Part shown: positions 37,747 to 47,069 of the stretch, piece after piece
How positions within the stretch are numbered: position 1 is the first letter of the stretch
Layout of the letters: every line of letters begins with the position of its first letter
Assembly: GCF_017901135.1 (NCBI RefSeq)
Contig: NZ_CP072801.1
Location: forward strand, 3,345,501-3,409,500
Origin: Thiothrix litoralis
GTDB lineage: Bacteria; Pseudomonadota; Gammaproteobacteria; Thiotrichales; Thiotrichaceae
DNA length: 64,000 nt
Reading direction: 5' to 3'
The notes under the pieces: generated by a model
Databases searched by the model: none
What the model was told of the DNA's origin: nothing
Seen by the model: the letters and a program-made list of their open reading frames with translations, nothing else
Position numbers and translations under genes: made by a program

Positions 37747-40647
37747 ATGACTACCCAAACAAATCAAACAACCGAAATCAAAAGCACTACATGCTATATG
37801 TGTGCTTGCCGCTGCGGCATTAATGTCCACCTCAAGAACGGTGAGGTGAAATACATCGAGGGCAACCCAGATCATCCTTTGAACAAAGGCGTGATCTGTG
37901 CGAAAGGCTCTTCCGGCATTATGAAACAGTATTCCCCTGCGCGTTTGACCACGCCGCTACGCCGCAAGGCCAATGCGATCCGTGGCGAAGGCCAGTTTGA
38001 AGCCATTACCTGGGAAGAAGCGTTCGATACGCTGGAAACCCGTCTGCGCCATATTCGTGCGACTGACCCGAAAAAATTCGGGCTGTTCACCGGACGTGAC
38101 CAGATGCAAGCCCTAACCGGCTTGTTTGCCAAGCAATTTGGTACGCCGAACTACGCGGCACACGGCGGTTTCTGCTCGGTCAATATGGCGGCAGGCATGA
38201 TTTACACCATCGGCGGTTCCTTCTGGGAATTCGGTGGGCCGGATCTGCATCACGCCAAGCTGTTCGTGATGATCGGCACGGCAGAAGATCACCATTCCAA
38301 CCCGCTGAAAATGGAAATTGGTCATTTTAAGCGCAACGGCGGGCGCATGATTGCGATTAACCCGGTGCGTACTGGCTACGCGGCGGTGGCGGATGAGTGG
38401 ATTCCCATTCGCCCCGGCACGGATGGCGCATTGTTGCTGGCGATTACCCGCGAAATCATTGAGCAAGGTTTGTACGACCGTGACTTCGTGGTGAATTACA
38501 CCAACGGGCCAGAACTGGTCAATATGGACCCGAAAAACCGTGAATACGGCATGTTCCTGCGCTTTGAAGTGCCACCAGAAGAAGGCTGTTTTGACCCGCA
38601 AAACAAGCTGTGGTGGGATCGCGAACTCAATAAGCCTATTTCCACGCATACCCCCGGTGCTGACCCGTTTCTGTTTGGTGATTTCAAACTGAAAGACGGT
38701 ACGCCAGTAAAACCTTCCTTCCAGTTGCTGCGCGAGCGTGTTGACTCGTATACCGCCGAGTGGGCAGAAGGCATTACGGGTATCCCCGCCAAAACCATCA
38801 AACGTCTCGCGCATGAAATGGGGATTACGGCGCGTGACCAGAAGATCGAATTGCCGATTTCTTGGACGGATGTTTGGGGTAACGAACACGATCACGTTAC
38901 CGGTAACCCGGTTGCCTTCCATGCGATGCGTGGTTTGGCGGCGCACTCTAACGGTTTCCAGAGTATCCGCGCACTGAGCATTCTGATGTCATTGCTGGGC
39001 ACGATTGACCGTCCGGGTGGTTTCCGCCACAAAGCACCGTATCCGCGCCCGATTCCGCCTTGCCCAAAAACCGGCACGTCACCGGATGCGGTCAAGCCGA
39101 ATACCCCACTGGATGGGATGCCGCTCGGCTGGCCTGCTGACCCGGATGATTTGTTCGTCGACGACAAAGGCGAACCAGTACGGATCGACAAAGGTTTCTC
39201 GTGGGAATACCCACTCTCCGTCCACGGCTTGATGCACAATGTCATCACCAATGCCTGGCGCGGCGACCCGTACCCGCTGGATACCTTGCTGATTTTCATG
39301 GCGAACATGGCGTGGAACTCGTCGATGAATACCACCGAAGTCCGCGACATGCTCAAGGACAAGGACGAAAACGGCGAGTACAAAATCCCGTTCCTCGTGG
39401 TGTGCGATGCGTTCCATTCGGAAATGACCGCGTTTGCTGACCTGATCCTGCCGGATACCACGTATCTGGAACGTTATGACGTGATGTCGATGCTGGATCG
39501 TCCGATTTCAGAATTCGATGGTCCAGTCGATTCCGTGCGGATTCCGATCCTGCCTCCCACCGGCGACTGCAAACCGTTCCAGGAAGTGCTGATCGAACTG
39601 GGTTCACGTCTGGGCTTCCCGGCTTTCACCGAGAAGGATGGCAAGCGTAAGTTCAAGAACTACCCGGATTTCATCGTCAATTTTGAAACCGCACCGGGTT
39701 CCGGTATTGGTTTCTTGAGTGGCTGGCGTGGGCAGAATGGTCAAAAGACCATGCGCGGCGAACCGAACCCGAACCAATGGGAACAGTACGCCAAGAACGA
39801 CTGTATGCACCACACGGTCATGCCCAAGTCTTACCAGTACATGCGTAACTGGAATGCAGGCTACCTGAAATGGGCGAAAGACAACGGCATGGTACGCCAC
39901 GCCGAGCCGATCAATATTCACCTGTATTCCGAGGTGTTGCACAAGTTCCGTCGCGCTGCCCAAGGCATTTCGCACGGCAAGCAACCGCCGGATCGTTTGC
40001 GTAAACGGGTGGAACGTTTCTTCGATGCGCTGCCGTTCTACCACGAGCCGCTCGAAAACGAGATGATCAACAAGCAGGACTTCCCGTTGAGCGCCCTGAC
40101 GCAACGCCCGATGGCGATGTACCACTCGTGGGATTCGCAGAATGCGTGGTTGCGCCAGATTCACGCGCACAACTACTTGCACATGCACCCCAGCGTCGGT
40201 GAAAAGTACGGCTTTGACGATGGCGACTGGATCTGGGTGGAATCGGTGAACGGGCGGGTACGTTGCGAAGCACGTTATTCCCAATCGGTCGAGCCGAACA
40301 CGGTGTGGACGTGGAACGCGATTGGTAAAGCTTCCGGCGCATGGGGTCTGGAAAAAGACGCCAACGAATGCACCCGTGGCTTCCTGCTCAACCACATTAT
40401 TGGCGAAGAGCTGCCCAATCAGGCGGAAGGCGAGCATATCTCTAATTCCGACCCGATCACCGGGCAAGCCGCATGGTTTGACCTGCGTGTCAAAGTGTAC
40501 AAGGCGGAAAAGCACGAGCAAGGTTCCACCTTCCCGCAGTTCCCGACCCAGCCGCGTTACCCCGGCATGGCGAAACCTGTTGGCAAGTGGCTGACCTACA
40601 TCGGTGGTTCCGGCAAATTCAAGAACATGTTCAAAGGGGGTAAGTAA
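37747..40647 (+). CDS. soeA: Sulfite dehydrogenase (quinone), molybdopterin catalytic subunit
   Basis: 966-residue molybdopterin oxidoreductase of the DMSO-reductase/complex iron-sulfur family. An N-terminal [4Fe-4S] site is formed by Cys16, Cys19, Cys23 and Cys51. HGGFCSVNMAAG near residue 140 probably carries the molybdenum Cys, and the C-terminal molybdopterin dinucleotide-binding domain begins near residue 790. There is no twin-arginine signal, in line with the cytoplasmic SoeABC of Allochromatium, which oxidises sulfite directly to sulfate and passes electrons to quinone. The B (four-cluster ferredoxin) and C (NrfD-like) genes follow at once. Polysulfide or thiosulfate reductase is the alternative, but the missing signal peptide and the B/C type favour Soe. 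Confidence 0.88.
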   Translation: MTTQTNQTTEIKSTTCYMCACRCGINVHLKNGEVKYIEGNPDHPLNKGVICAKGSSGIMKQYSPARLTTPLRRKANAIRGEGQFEAITWEEAFDTLETRLRHIRATDPKKFGLFTGRDQMQALTGLFAKQFGTPNYAAHGGFCSVNMAAGMIYTIGGSFWEFGGPDLHHAKLFVMIGTAEDHHSNPLKMEIGHFKRNGGRMIAINPVRTGYAAVADEWIPIRPGTDGALLLAITREIIEQGLYDRDFVVNYTNGPELVNMDPKNREYGMFLRFEVPPEEGCFDPQNKLWWDRELNKPISTHTPGADPFLFGDFKLKDGTPVKPSFQLLRERVDSYTAEWAEGITGIPAKTIKRLAHEMGITARDQKIELPISWTDVWGNEHDHVTGNPVAFHAMRGLAAHSNGFQSIRALSILMSLLGTIDRPGGFRHKAPYPRPIPPCPKTGTSPDAVKPNTPLDGMPLGWPADPDDLFVDDKGEPVRIDKGFSWEYPLSVHGLMHNVITNAWRGDPYPLDTLLIFMANMAWNSSMNTTEVRDMLKDKDENGEYKIPFLVVCDAFHSEMTAFADLILPDTTYLERYDVMSMLDRPISEFDGPVDSVRIPILPPTGDCKPFQEVLIELGSRLGFPAFTEKDGKRKFKNYPDFIVNFETAPGSGIGFLSGWRGQNGQKTMRGEPNPNQWEQYAKNDCMHHTVMPKSYQYMRNWNAGYLKWAKDNGMVRHAEPINIHLYSEVLHKFRRAAQGISHGKQPPDRLRKRVERFFDALPFYHEPLENEMINKQDFPLSALTQRPMAMYHSWDSQNAWLRQIHAHNYLHMHPSVGEKYGFDDGDWIWVESVNGRVRCEARYSQSVEPNTVWTWNAIGKASGAWGLEKDANECTRGFLLNHIIGEELPNQAEGEHISNSDPITGQAAWFDLRVKVYKAEKHEQGSTFPQFPTQPRYPGMAKPVGKWLTYIGGSGKFKNMFKGGK

Positions 40648-40648
40648 G

Positions 40649-41380
40649 ATGACCCAGTTGGCTTTGGTCATTGACCTGAACGTCTGCGTCGGCTGTAGCG
40701 CTTGTGTGACCTCCTGCAAGGAATGGAACACTTCCAGCGAAGGCGGCAAAGGCATGGTGGACAAAAACCCGTATGGCAAAGACCCCACGGGCACCTTCTT
40801 CAACCGCGTACAGACGTTTGAAGTGGGTGAATACCCCAACGTGGAAACGGTGCATTTCCCGAAAAGCTGTTTGCATTGCGAAGACCCGCCATGCGTGCCG
40901 GTTTGCCCGACAGGGGCAAGCTACAAGCGCAAGGAAGATGGCATTGTGCTGGTCGATTACGACAAGTGCATCGGCTGCAAGTATTGCTCATGGGCTTGCC
41001 CTTACGGTGCGCGTGAAATCGACGAACAGCAGAAGGTCATGAAAAAATGCACCTTGTGCGTTGACCGCATTTACGACACGAGCTTGCGCGAAGATCGTCG
41101 CAAACCAGCGTGCGTGCTGGCTTGCCCGACCAGTGCGCGGCTGTTTGGCGACGTGCATGACCCGGATTCGGAAGTGTCGGTGGCGATTAACGAACGTGGC
41201 GGTTATCAGTTGATGCCGGAATGGGGTACGCGGCCTGCGAACCATTACCTGCCTCGGCGTAAAATGAAATCTCAGGTCACTGAGGAGTCGTTGAACCGTA
41301 TTGATAACCCGTTGAAGAAAGAAGAACAGCGTACCCCGGCCAGTAATGACCTGCCGTCGCTGGACGACTTCCTGTTCTAA
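40649..41380 (+). CDS. soeB: Sulfite dehydrogenase iron-sulfur subunit
   Basis: 243-residue electron-transfer protein. Cysteine groups VCVGCSACVTSC, CLHCEDPPCVPVCP, CIGCKYCSWACP and CTLCVDR plus ACVLACP fit four [4Fe-4S] clusters, as in DmsB/PsrB proteins. It carries electrons from SoeA to the membrane subunit. ATG 40649 lies two bases after the soeA stop; the in-frame start at 40604 would overlap soeA and disturb the family N-terminus MTQLALVIDLNVCVGC. Confidence 0.92.
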   Translation: MTQLALVIDLNVCVGCSACVTSCKEWNTSSEGGKGMVDKNPYGKDPTGTFFNRVQTFEVGEYPNVETVHFPKSCLHCEDPPCVPVCPTGASYKRKEDGIVLVDYDKCIGCKYCSWACPYGAREIDEQQKVMKKCTLCVDRIYDTSLREDRRKPACVLACPTSARLFGDVHDPDSEVSVAINERGGYQLMPEWGTRPANHYLPRRKMKSQVTEESLNRIDNPLKKEEQRTPASNDLPSLDDFLF

Positions 41381-41393
41381 GGAGATTGGATTT

Positions 41394-42368
41394 ATGCATC
41401 CTGCTTTTTCGGTCATCTTTTTGACCACATTGATTGGTGCGGGTCAGGGCTTGTTTCTGGCGCTGTATACCGGTCAGGTTTACAACACCTTCGGGGTAGT
41501 TGGTGAACCTGTGCCGGTGGATATGTACATCATGGGCACGTTGATCGTGACCCTGCTGATGGGCTTGGGTCTGTTTGCGTCTTTCTTCCATTTAGGGCGG
41601 CCTGAACGCGCTTGGCGTACCGCCACCAAATGGCGCACCTCGTGGCTGGCGCGTGAAGTCATTGTGTTGCCTGCGTTTGCGGGGGGAGCAGTGATCTGGG
41701 GCGCATTACAGTATTTTGGGTTTGACCCGATACTGGTGACCACCGAAACGCTGGAAATCAAGCTGTCGCTGGTTATCGGTTTCGGCGCAGGCGTGTTGGC
41801 GCTGTTGCTGTATGTGTGCACCGGCATGATTTACGCGGCGATCAAGTTCATTCAGGAATGGGCATCGCCACTGACCATCATCAATTACACCCTGTTGGGC
41901 TTGGCATCGGGCTTTTCGCTGGCGGTGGCGTTGGCAGCTTACTACGGTAGTCCTTTGGTGGATGCGTATGCATTGTGGGCGCTGGTGTTTACCCTGATCG
42001 GTTTTGGAACACGCATGTTGGCGTTGCGTCGCAATGGGCGTATCAAACGTAAGAGCACCGCTTGTACCGCGATTGGGGTGCGTCACCCGAAAATCACCCA
42101 GATCTCGCAAGGGGCAATGGGCGGCTCATTCAATACCCGTGAGTTTTTCCATCATAAAACGCCGCAGTTCATGCAAACCATCAAGGTATTTTTCCTGATT
42201 GTGGCGTTTGTGGTGCCGGTTACCTTGTTGGTGATTGGCTGGTCAAACCACCTGTTTGTGCTGCTGGCGGCAGCGGTGCTGGTGCAGTATGTTGGCTTAT
42301 TGGCGGAACGTTGGTTCTTCTTCGCACAGGCGAACCACCCGCAGAATCTGTATTATCAGGCGACGTAA
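41394..42368 (+). CDS. soeC: Sulfite dehydrogenase membrane subunit (DmsC/NrfD-like)
   Basis: 324-residue integral membrane protein with about eight hydrophobic helices (MHPAFSVIFLTTLIGAGQGL at the start; later VIVLPAFAGGAVIWG, VIGFGAGVLALLLYV and others). DmsC-type anchors bind quinone and hold the SoeAB head at the inner face of the cytoplasmic membrane. The motif FHLGRPERAWRT between helices 2 and 3 is typical of DmsC. GGAGA precedes ATG 41394. The operon closes with a strong hairpin terminator shortly after the stop. Confidence 0.92.
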   Translation: MHPAFSVIFLTTLIGAGQGLFLALYTGQVYNTFGVVGEPVPVDMYIMGTLIVTLLMGLGLFASFFHLGRPERAWRTATKWRTSWLAREVIVLPAFAGGAVIWGALQYFGFDPILVTTETLEIKLSLVIGFGAGVLALLLYVCTGMIYAAIKFIQEWASPLTIINYTLLGLASGFSLAVALAAYYGSPLVDAYALWALVFTLIGFGTRMLALRRNGRIKRKSTACTAIGVRHPKITQISQGAMGGSFNTREFFHHKTPQFMQTIKVFFLIVAFVVPVTLLVIGWSNHLFVLLAAAVLVQYVGLLAERWFFFAQANHPQNLYYQAT

Positions 42369-42399
42369 TCGCTGTCTGGTCATCTGGTAACAGAGATGA

Positions 42400-42425
42400 A
42401 AACGCCCGCTTTTGCGGGCGTTTTT
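42400..42425 (+). terminator. Intrinsic terminator of soeABC
   Basis: Stem ACGCCCGC / GCGGGCGT with a TTTT loop (42402-42421), followed by a T-run. It ends the operon 32 bases after the soeC stop and is the clearest rho-independent terminator in the window. Confidence 0.9.
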
Positions 42426-42489
42426 GTGGTGACGCCTTAATTAATGAGCGGAGATTTCGCCTTGGCAAACCATGAAATAAAGGAGGGAT

Positions 42490-43107
42490 ATGATGAAGCA
42501 GCTCTATCTGGTACTATTTTTGATGCTTTATTCAGGAGCTAGCATGGCTATTGAAGAACCAAAATATGATGTCATCGAACAGTCCGGTGACTTTGAATTA
42601 CGCGCTTATGCGCCGAAGATTGTGGCGGAAACGCTGGTTTCAGGCTCGCTGGATAAAGCTTCCCGTGCCGGATTCAGAGTGATTGCGGGCTATATTTTCG
42701 GTGACAACACCGTCGCTACCGGAGGTAATGAGAAAATCAGCATGACCGCGCCGGTGACGATGGAGGCCAGCTCAGCAAAAATCAGCATGACTGCGCCCGT
42801 GAGCATGGAACAAAGCGGGGAGCAATGGCGTATGCATTTTGTCATGCCCGGCGAATACACCTTGGCCACCTTACCCAAACCGAACAACCCGGCGGTAACG
42901 TTGCGTGAGATACCGACAAGCCACTATGCGGTGATACGTTTTTCTGGTTTTGCTGGCGAAGAAAAAACGGCTAAGAAAACAGCCGCGTTGTTAGCTTGGC
43001 TGGAAAGCAAAGGCATCAAGCCTACAGGCAAACCTGAGCTGGCGCGTTATAACCCACCGTGGACACTGCCGTTTTTACGCCGTAACGAGGTGATGGTAGC
43101 TTATTGA
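42490..43107 (+). CDS. SOUL-family haem-binding protein, exported
   Basis: 205 residues. A signal peptide (about 1-20, LYLVLFLMLYSGASMA) is followed by a SOUL/HBP domain: YDVIEQSGDFELRAYAPKIVAE, then two copies of KISMTAPV about 18 residues apart, and the C-terminal RYNPPWTLPFLRRNEVMV. SOUL proteins bind haem or porphyrins; the role in bacteria is unsettled. AGGAGGG precedes the tandem ATG. It is transcribed alone behind the soe terminator. Confidence 0.9.
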   Translation: MMKQLYLVLFLMLYSGASMAIEEPKYDVIEQSGDFELRAYAPKIVAETLVSGSLDKASRAGFRVIAGYIFGDNTVATGGNEKISMTAPVTMEASSAKISMTAPVSMEQSGEQWRMHFVMPGEYTLATLPKPNNPAVTLREIPTSHYAVIRFSGFAGEEKTAKKTAALLAWLESKGIKPTGKPELARYNPPWTLPFLRRNEVMVAY

Positions 43108-43161
43108 TTCGTGTTAGTATCTGGGCACTTCTTCTCAGCAGCACAACAGACAGGGTTAAGC

Positions 43162-43698
43162 GTGGCAATCAAACCAACCATTTACAAAGCCAGAATTTCG
43201 TTATCGGATATGGAGCGGGATTACTATGACGCTCTGAATCTGACCATTGCTCAGCACCCCTCCGAAACGCTTGAGCGCATGATGGTGCGTATTCTTGCCT
43301 ATTGCCTCAATGCCCAGGAAGGAATTGAGCTGACCAAGGGGCTGGAAGATGTCGAAGAACCGGCAGTTTGGGTTCGCACGATGGATGATCAGATAGCGCT
43401 GTGGATTGAGCTGGGTGAGCCAATCCCGGAACGGGTAAAAAAAGCCACCCATCGGGCGCGACAAGTACGTGTTTACAGCTTTAATAGCAAGTCGGATGTT
43501 TGGTGGTCACAAAATGTGAAAAAATTTAGCCAGTTGGACGCCTCGTTTTACCGTTTCCGCTGGGAGGAGGTGGAAGCGCTGGCTGCCTTGGTGAAACGCA
43601 CCATGGATTTGTCGGTCACGATTACGGGTGATTCCGCCTATGTCGCGGGTGATAATGGTGAGGTGGAGATTCACTGGGAAGTATTGCAAGCGCGGTAG
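43162..43698 (+). CDS. yaeQ: YaeQ family protein
   Basis: 178 residues from the GTG at 43162, close to E. coli YaeQ (181). The start MAIKPTIYKARISLSDMERDYY and the middle EPAVWVRTMDDQIALWIELGEP are family hallmarks. YaeQ has a PD-(D/E)xK nuclease-like fold without proven activity and was reported to suppress RfaH-related phenotypes. AGGGTT lies just upstream of the GTG; the longer frame from 43111 has no ribosome site. Confidence 0.92.
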   Translation: MAIKPTIYKARISLSDMERDYYDALNLTIAQHPSETLERMMVRILAYCLNAQEGIELTKGLEDVEEPAVWVRTMDDQIALWIELGEPIPERVKKATHRARQVRVYSFNSKSDVWWSQNVKKFSQLDASFYRFRWEEVEALAALVKRTMDLSVTITGDSAYVAGDNGEVEIHWEVLQAR

Positions 43699-43786
43699 GG
43701 TTGGCAGAAATACTTCCGCAACACGAGCAGGCGTAAGCGTTGCCCATTTTTCCACTGGGCAGCACCGGATATGCAGAATGTCCACC

Positions 43787-44770
43787 TCAGAGATTCAGAT
43801 TGACCAACATCCGCCCTTGGATGCGCCCCGCCAGAATATCGGTGGCAGCTTGCGGCACTTCTTCCAGCGCAATCGCGCAACCCAAATCAGCGTAAGCACT
43901 GGCTGGCAGTTCTGCCGCGAGACGTTCCCACGTGCGGATGCGGCGTTCCTGCGGGCAACTCACCGAATCGACCCCGCGCAGGCCGACATTGCGCAAAATA
44001 AACGGCATTACCGTGGTATTCAGCTCAAAACCACCCGCCAGACCGCAGGCTGCGACCGTGCCGCCGTACTGCATTTCTGCCAGTACCCGCGCCAGCGTGC
44101 TGCCACCGACCACATCCACCGCGCCTGCCCAGTTCTGGCTTTCCAGCGGATGGGCGGGCTTGCTCATGACTTCGCGGGCAATGAATTCTTTTGCCCCCAG
44201 AGCCGTCAAGAAATCCTGCGTTTCCGGGCGACCGGATACCGCGACGACGTGGTAGCCCAGTTGCGACAGCAGCAACACGGACACGCTGCCCACGCCACCC
44301 GCCGCACCTGTCACCAGTACCTTGCCGGAATCGGGTTTCACGCCGGACTCTTCCAGCGCCATCACGCACAACATCGCGGTGAAACCGGCCGTGCCAATAA
44401 TCATCGCTTGCTTCGCGTCCAGCCCCTTGGGCATAGGCACGAGCCAGTCAGCTTTCACCCGCGCTTTCTGCGCATAACCGCCCCAGTGACGCTCACCCAC
44501 ACCCCAGCCGGTGAGGATAACTTGATCGCCCGGCTTGAAACGCTCGGAGGCGGATTCAGCCACCGTCCCCGCGAAATCAATGCCGGGAACCATCGGGAAG
44601 GAGCGGATGATTTTGCCCGTTCCCGTCACGGCCAAACCATCCTTGTAGTTGAGCGAGGAATAAGCGACATCGACCAATACGTCGCCTTCCGGCAAGTCGT
44701 CAATGTTCAGGCGGCGGACTTCCGCGTGGGTTTTACCTTCGACCTGATTGAGTAACAATGCTTTAAACAT
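43787..44770 (-). CDS. acuI: Acrylyl-CoA reductase-like NADPH:quinone oxidoreductase (AcuI/YhdH)
   Basis: 327-residue zinc-free medium-chain reductase: a GroES-like N domain (YSSLNYKDGLAVTG, PMVPGIDFAGTV) and a Rossmann domain with VLVTGAAGGVGSVSVLLL. The family reduces toxic acryloyl-CoA to propionyl-CoA, for example during DMSP or 3-hydroxypropionate metabolism; in most bacteria YhdH/AcuI acts as a detoxifier. It lies two bases after nadA on the same strand, with no functional link evident. Confidence 0.9.
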   Translation of the reverse strand: MFKALLLNQVEGKTHAEVRRLNIDDLPEGDVLVDVAYSSLNYKDGLAVTGTGKIIRSFPMVPGIDFAGTVAESASERFKPGDQVILTGWGVGERHWGGYAQKARVKADWLVPMPKGLDAKQAMIIGTAGFTAMLCVMALEESGVKPDSGKVLVTGAAGGVGSVSVLLLSQLGYHVVAVSGRPETQDFLTALGAKEFIAREVMSKPAHPLESQNWAGAVDVVGGSTLARVLAEMQYGGTVAACGLAGGFELNTTVMPFILRNVGLRGVDSVSCPQERRIRTWERLAAELPASAYADLGCAIALEEVPQAATDILAGRIQGRMLVNLNL

Positions 44771-44772
44771 AA

Positions 44773-45825
44773 TTAACCTCCTTTACGCATCGCGGAAAAA
44801 TCCAGCATTCGCTGGGTTGAACGCAAGGCTTTTACGCGGACTGCCTCGTCCACAAAAATTTCGTTGTTGCCGGTTTCCAGCACTTGCAGCAAGTTGTGCA
44901 GGCCATTCATCGCCATCCACGGGCAATGCGCACAACTGCGGCAGGTTGCACCTTCGCCCATAGTCGGCGCGGCAATGAATTCCTTGCCCGGTGCAGCCTG
45001 TTGCATTTTGTAGAAAATGCCGCTGTCGGTCGCCACGATAAAGCGCTTATTCGGCAAGGTTTGCGCCGCCTTGATGAGCTGCGAGGTGGAACCTACGGCA
45101 TCTGCCAGTTTGATGATTTCTTCCGGCGATTCGGGGTGAACCAGAATGGCTGCGTCGGGGTATTTCCCGATCAAATCGCCCAGCGCGCGCGATTTGAATT
45201 CGTCATGCACCACGCAAGCCGCTTGCCAGCGCAACATATCTGCACCGGTCAGGCGCTGGATGTAATTGCCCAGATGCTTGTCCGGTGCCCAGAGGATTTT
45301 CTTACCCTGTTCGTGCAACCATGTTACCAGATCGACCGCAATGCTGGAGGTGACCACGTAATCGGCACGTGCTTTCACGGCCGCGCTGGTGTTGGAATAC
45401 ACCACCACGGTGCGATCCGGGTGTTCATCGCAAAACGGGATGAACTGGTCAGCGGGGCATTCCAGATCCAGCGAGCATTCGGCTTCGAGCGTCGGCATCA
45501 GCACGCGCTTTTCCGGGGTCAAAATCTTCGCGGTTTCGCCCATGAAACGTACCCCGGCAACGATCAGGGTTTGCGCGGGGTGTTCTTTGCCAAAACGTGC
45601 CATGTCGAGGGAATCGGAGACGTAGCCGCCGGTTTCTTCGGCCAGTTCCTGCAAATCACTCTCGACGTAGTAATGCGCCACCAGCACCGCATTTTGCGCT
45701 TTGAGGAGGCGCTTGATCTTGTCCTTCACCACGGCTTTTTGTTCCGGGGTGTAATGCGGGTTCAGGGACTCGATCAGCGCGGTGGCTGGGACTTTAATGA
45801 CAGGAATATTGATGGGTTTATTCAT
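44773..45825 (-). CDS. nadA: Quinolinate synthase
   Basis: 350 residues. Condenses iminoaspartate and dihydroxyacetone phosphate to quinolinate for NAD synthesis, using one [4Fe-4S] cluster. Cluster cysteines are in [10 protein letters not shown] and [10 protein letters not shown], and [19 protein letters not shown] marks the substrate site. Its ATG overlaps the stop of the upstream DNA methyltransferase (ATGA), so a housekeeping gene is now translationally coupled to a restriction-modification gene. Confidence 0.96.
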   Translation of the reverse strand: MNKPINIPVIKVPATALIESLNPHYTPEQKAVVKDKIKRLLKAQNAVLVAHYYVESDLQELAEETGGYVSDSLDMARFGKEHPAQTLIVAGVRFMGETAKILTPEKRVLMPTLEAECSLDLECPADQFIPFCDEHPDRTVVVYSNTSAAVKARADYVVTSSIAVDLVTWLHEQGKKILWAPDKHLGNYIQRLTGADMLRWQAACVVHDEFKSRALGDLIGKYPDAAILVHPESPEEIIKLADAVGSTSQLIKAAQTLPNKRFIVATDSGIFYKMQQAAPGKEFIAAPTMGEGATCRSCAHCPWMAMNGLHNLLQVLETGNNEIFVDEAVRVKALRSTQRMLDFSAMRKGG

Positions 45826-47069
45826 ACGGCATTCTCAGCTTCGATACTATTTAATAACGCAATCAGGCTTCTTCCCATCGCCAAGGCTAGGTTAACAGGA
45901 ACGGCATTACCAATTTGCTTATATTGACTGGTGACAGGGCCAGAGAAATGCCAAGCGTCAGGAAAGGTCTGGATACGAGCATATTCTCTCACCGTCAACG
46001 GACGATCTTCTTCGGGATGACAACGCTCGGTTTGTTTTTGTGCTGGACTACAAGTCAACGTGAGGCTTGGCGCATTCCATGCCAAGCGTCGTGCCATGCC
46101 TGTTTTCCCGCCACCGAGAAAATAACTACCTTGCATGTATTCACGCTGCAAGTCATCAGGTAAATCACGCCAATAACCTCCTTGAGGCACTAACTTAAGA
46201 ATTTCTGCCTTGCGTTTTGGGTATTTTTGTCCTTCAGAAATAGGCGCATTGTTAGGGTACAACTCACCGGATTGCAGCGCATCCTTCAATGTAAAAATAC
46301 GTTTATAGGGTGAAGGCCAATTAAATACTGCGTTAGGCAACAAGTCATTGCGAATCCCCACCAACATTAAACGCTCACGTTTCTGAGGCACTTTATAAAA
46401 GATGGCTTTTAATACGTGTGGTTCAATGAGTGTATAACCTAAGTCAGCAATGACTGATTGGATAGCAGCAATGGTTTTGCCATTATCATGTTCCAATAAG
46501 CCTCTAACATTCTCACCCAAGAATACCCGTGGCTGGCACTCTTTAATAGCGCGTGCAAACTCGAAAAACAATGTACCGCGCGTATCTTCAAATCCTAACT
46601 GATTGCCTGCATATGAAAAAGCTTGGCAAGGAAATCCACCGGATAAAAAATCAATACCTTTAAAGGGTGTGAAATCAATACCACATACATCACCTTGCAC
46701 TACATTCCAGTGTGGACGATTTTTTCTCAAGGTATCACAAGCATGTTTATCCAATTCATTCAACGCTAAGGCTTTAAAGCCTGCTTGTTCCAAGCCAATC
46801 GCTAAACCACCTGCACCTGCGAACAATTCAATCGATGAAAAATCCCTGACAGGCTTTATTTGTGTTTCAGCCTCCCACTTAGAATTCAACATTGCTTGAA
46901 TCGGGGCGAAGTCTGCCAACTGCTCAAGCAAATATTTCTTCTCCCCTAACGCATTGTATACAGGTGTTATTTTGCCATTTTTTTCCCATGACAAAAGTGT
47001 CGACTTTGACACCGACACAATATCCGCCAGCAGATTAGCATCAATACTTTGATTACAAGGTGAAATCAT
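45822..47069 (-). CDS. C5-cytosine DNA methyltransferase with N-terminal MerR-like HTH
   Basis: 415 residues. Methyltransferase motifs in order: [18 protein letters not shown] (I), [12 protein letters not shown] (IV, catalytic Cys), ENVRGLLE (VI), [10 protein letters not shown] (VIII) and GNAVPVNLA (X). The first 55 residues precede motif I and look like a MerR-type helix-turn-helix ([20 protein letters not shown], then [12 protein letters not shown]), which suggests self-regulation in place of a controller protein. With the Eco47II-type nuclease upstream, the site is probably GGWCC or GGNCC. AAGG before ATG 47069 supports this start over 47081. The 3' end overlaps nadA. Confidence 0.93.
   Translation of the reverse strand: MISPCNQSIDANLLADIVSVSKSTLLSWEKNGKITPVYNALGEKKYLLEQLADFAPIQAMLNSKWEAETQIKPVRDFSSIELFAGAGGLAIGLEQAGFKALALNELDKHACDTLRKNRPHWNVVQGDVCGIDFTPFKGIDFLSGGFPCQAFSYAGNQLGFEDTRGTLFFEFARAIKECQPRVFLGENVRGLLEHDNGKTIAAIQSVIADLGYTLIEPHVLKAIFYKVPQKRERLMLVGIRNDLLPNAVFNWPSPYKRIFTLKDALQSGELYPNNAPISEGQKYPKRKAEILKLVPQGGYWRDLPDDLQREYMQGSYFLGGGKTGMARRLAWNAPSLTLTCSPAQKQTERCHPEEDRPLTVREYARIQTFPDAWHFSGPVTSQYKQIGNAVPVNLALAMGRSLIALLNSIEAENAV

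Noticed and set aside
38113-38946. 277-codon minus-strand frame within soeA
   Set aside because: Antisense shadow of soeA, no supporting motif or ribosome site.
39604-40839. 411-codon minus-strand frame opposite soeA and soeB
   Set aside because: Shadow frame of a GC-rich gene; soeA is unmistakable on the plus strand and the antisense product has no family motifs.
43628-44755. 375-codon plus-strand frame opposite the AcuI-type gene
   Set aside because: Antisense shadow; the minus-strand reductase has complete family motifs.
44884-45927. 347-codon plus-strand frame opposite nadA
   Set aside because: Antisense shadow; nadA cysteine motifs are intact on the other strand.
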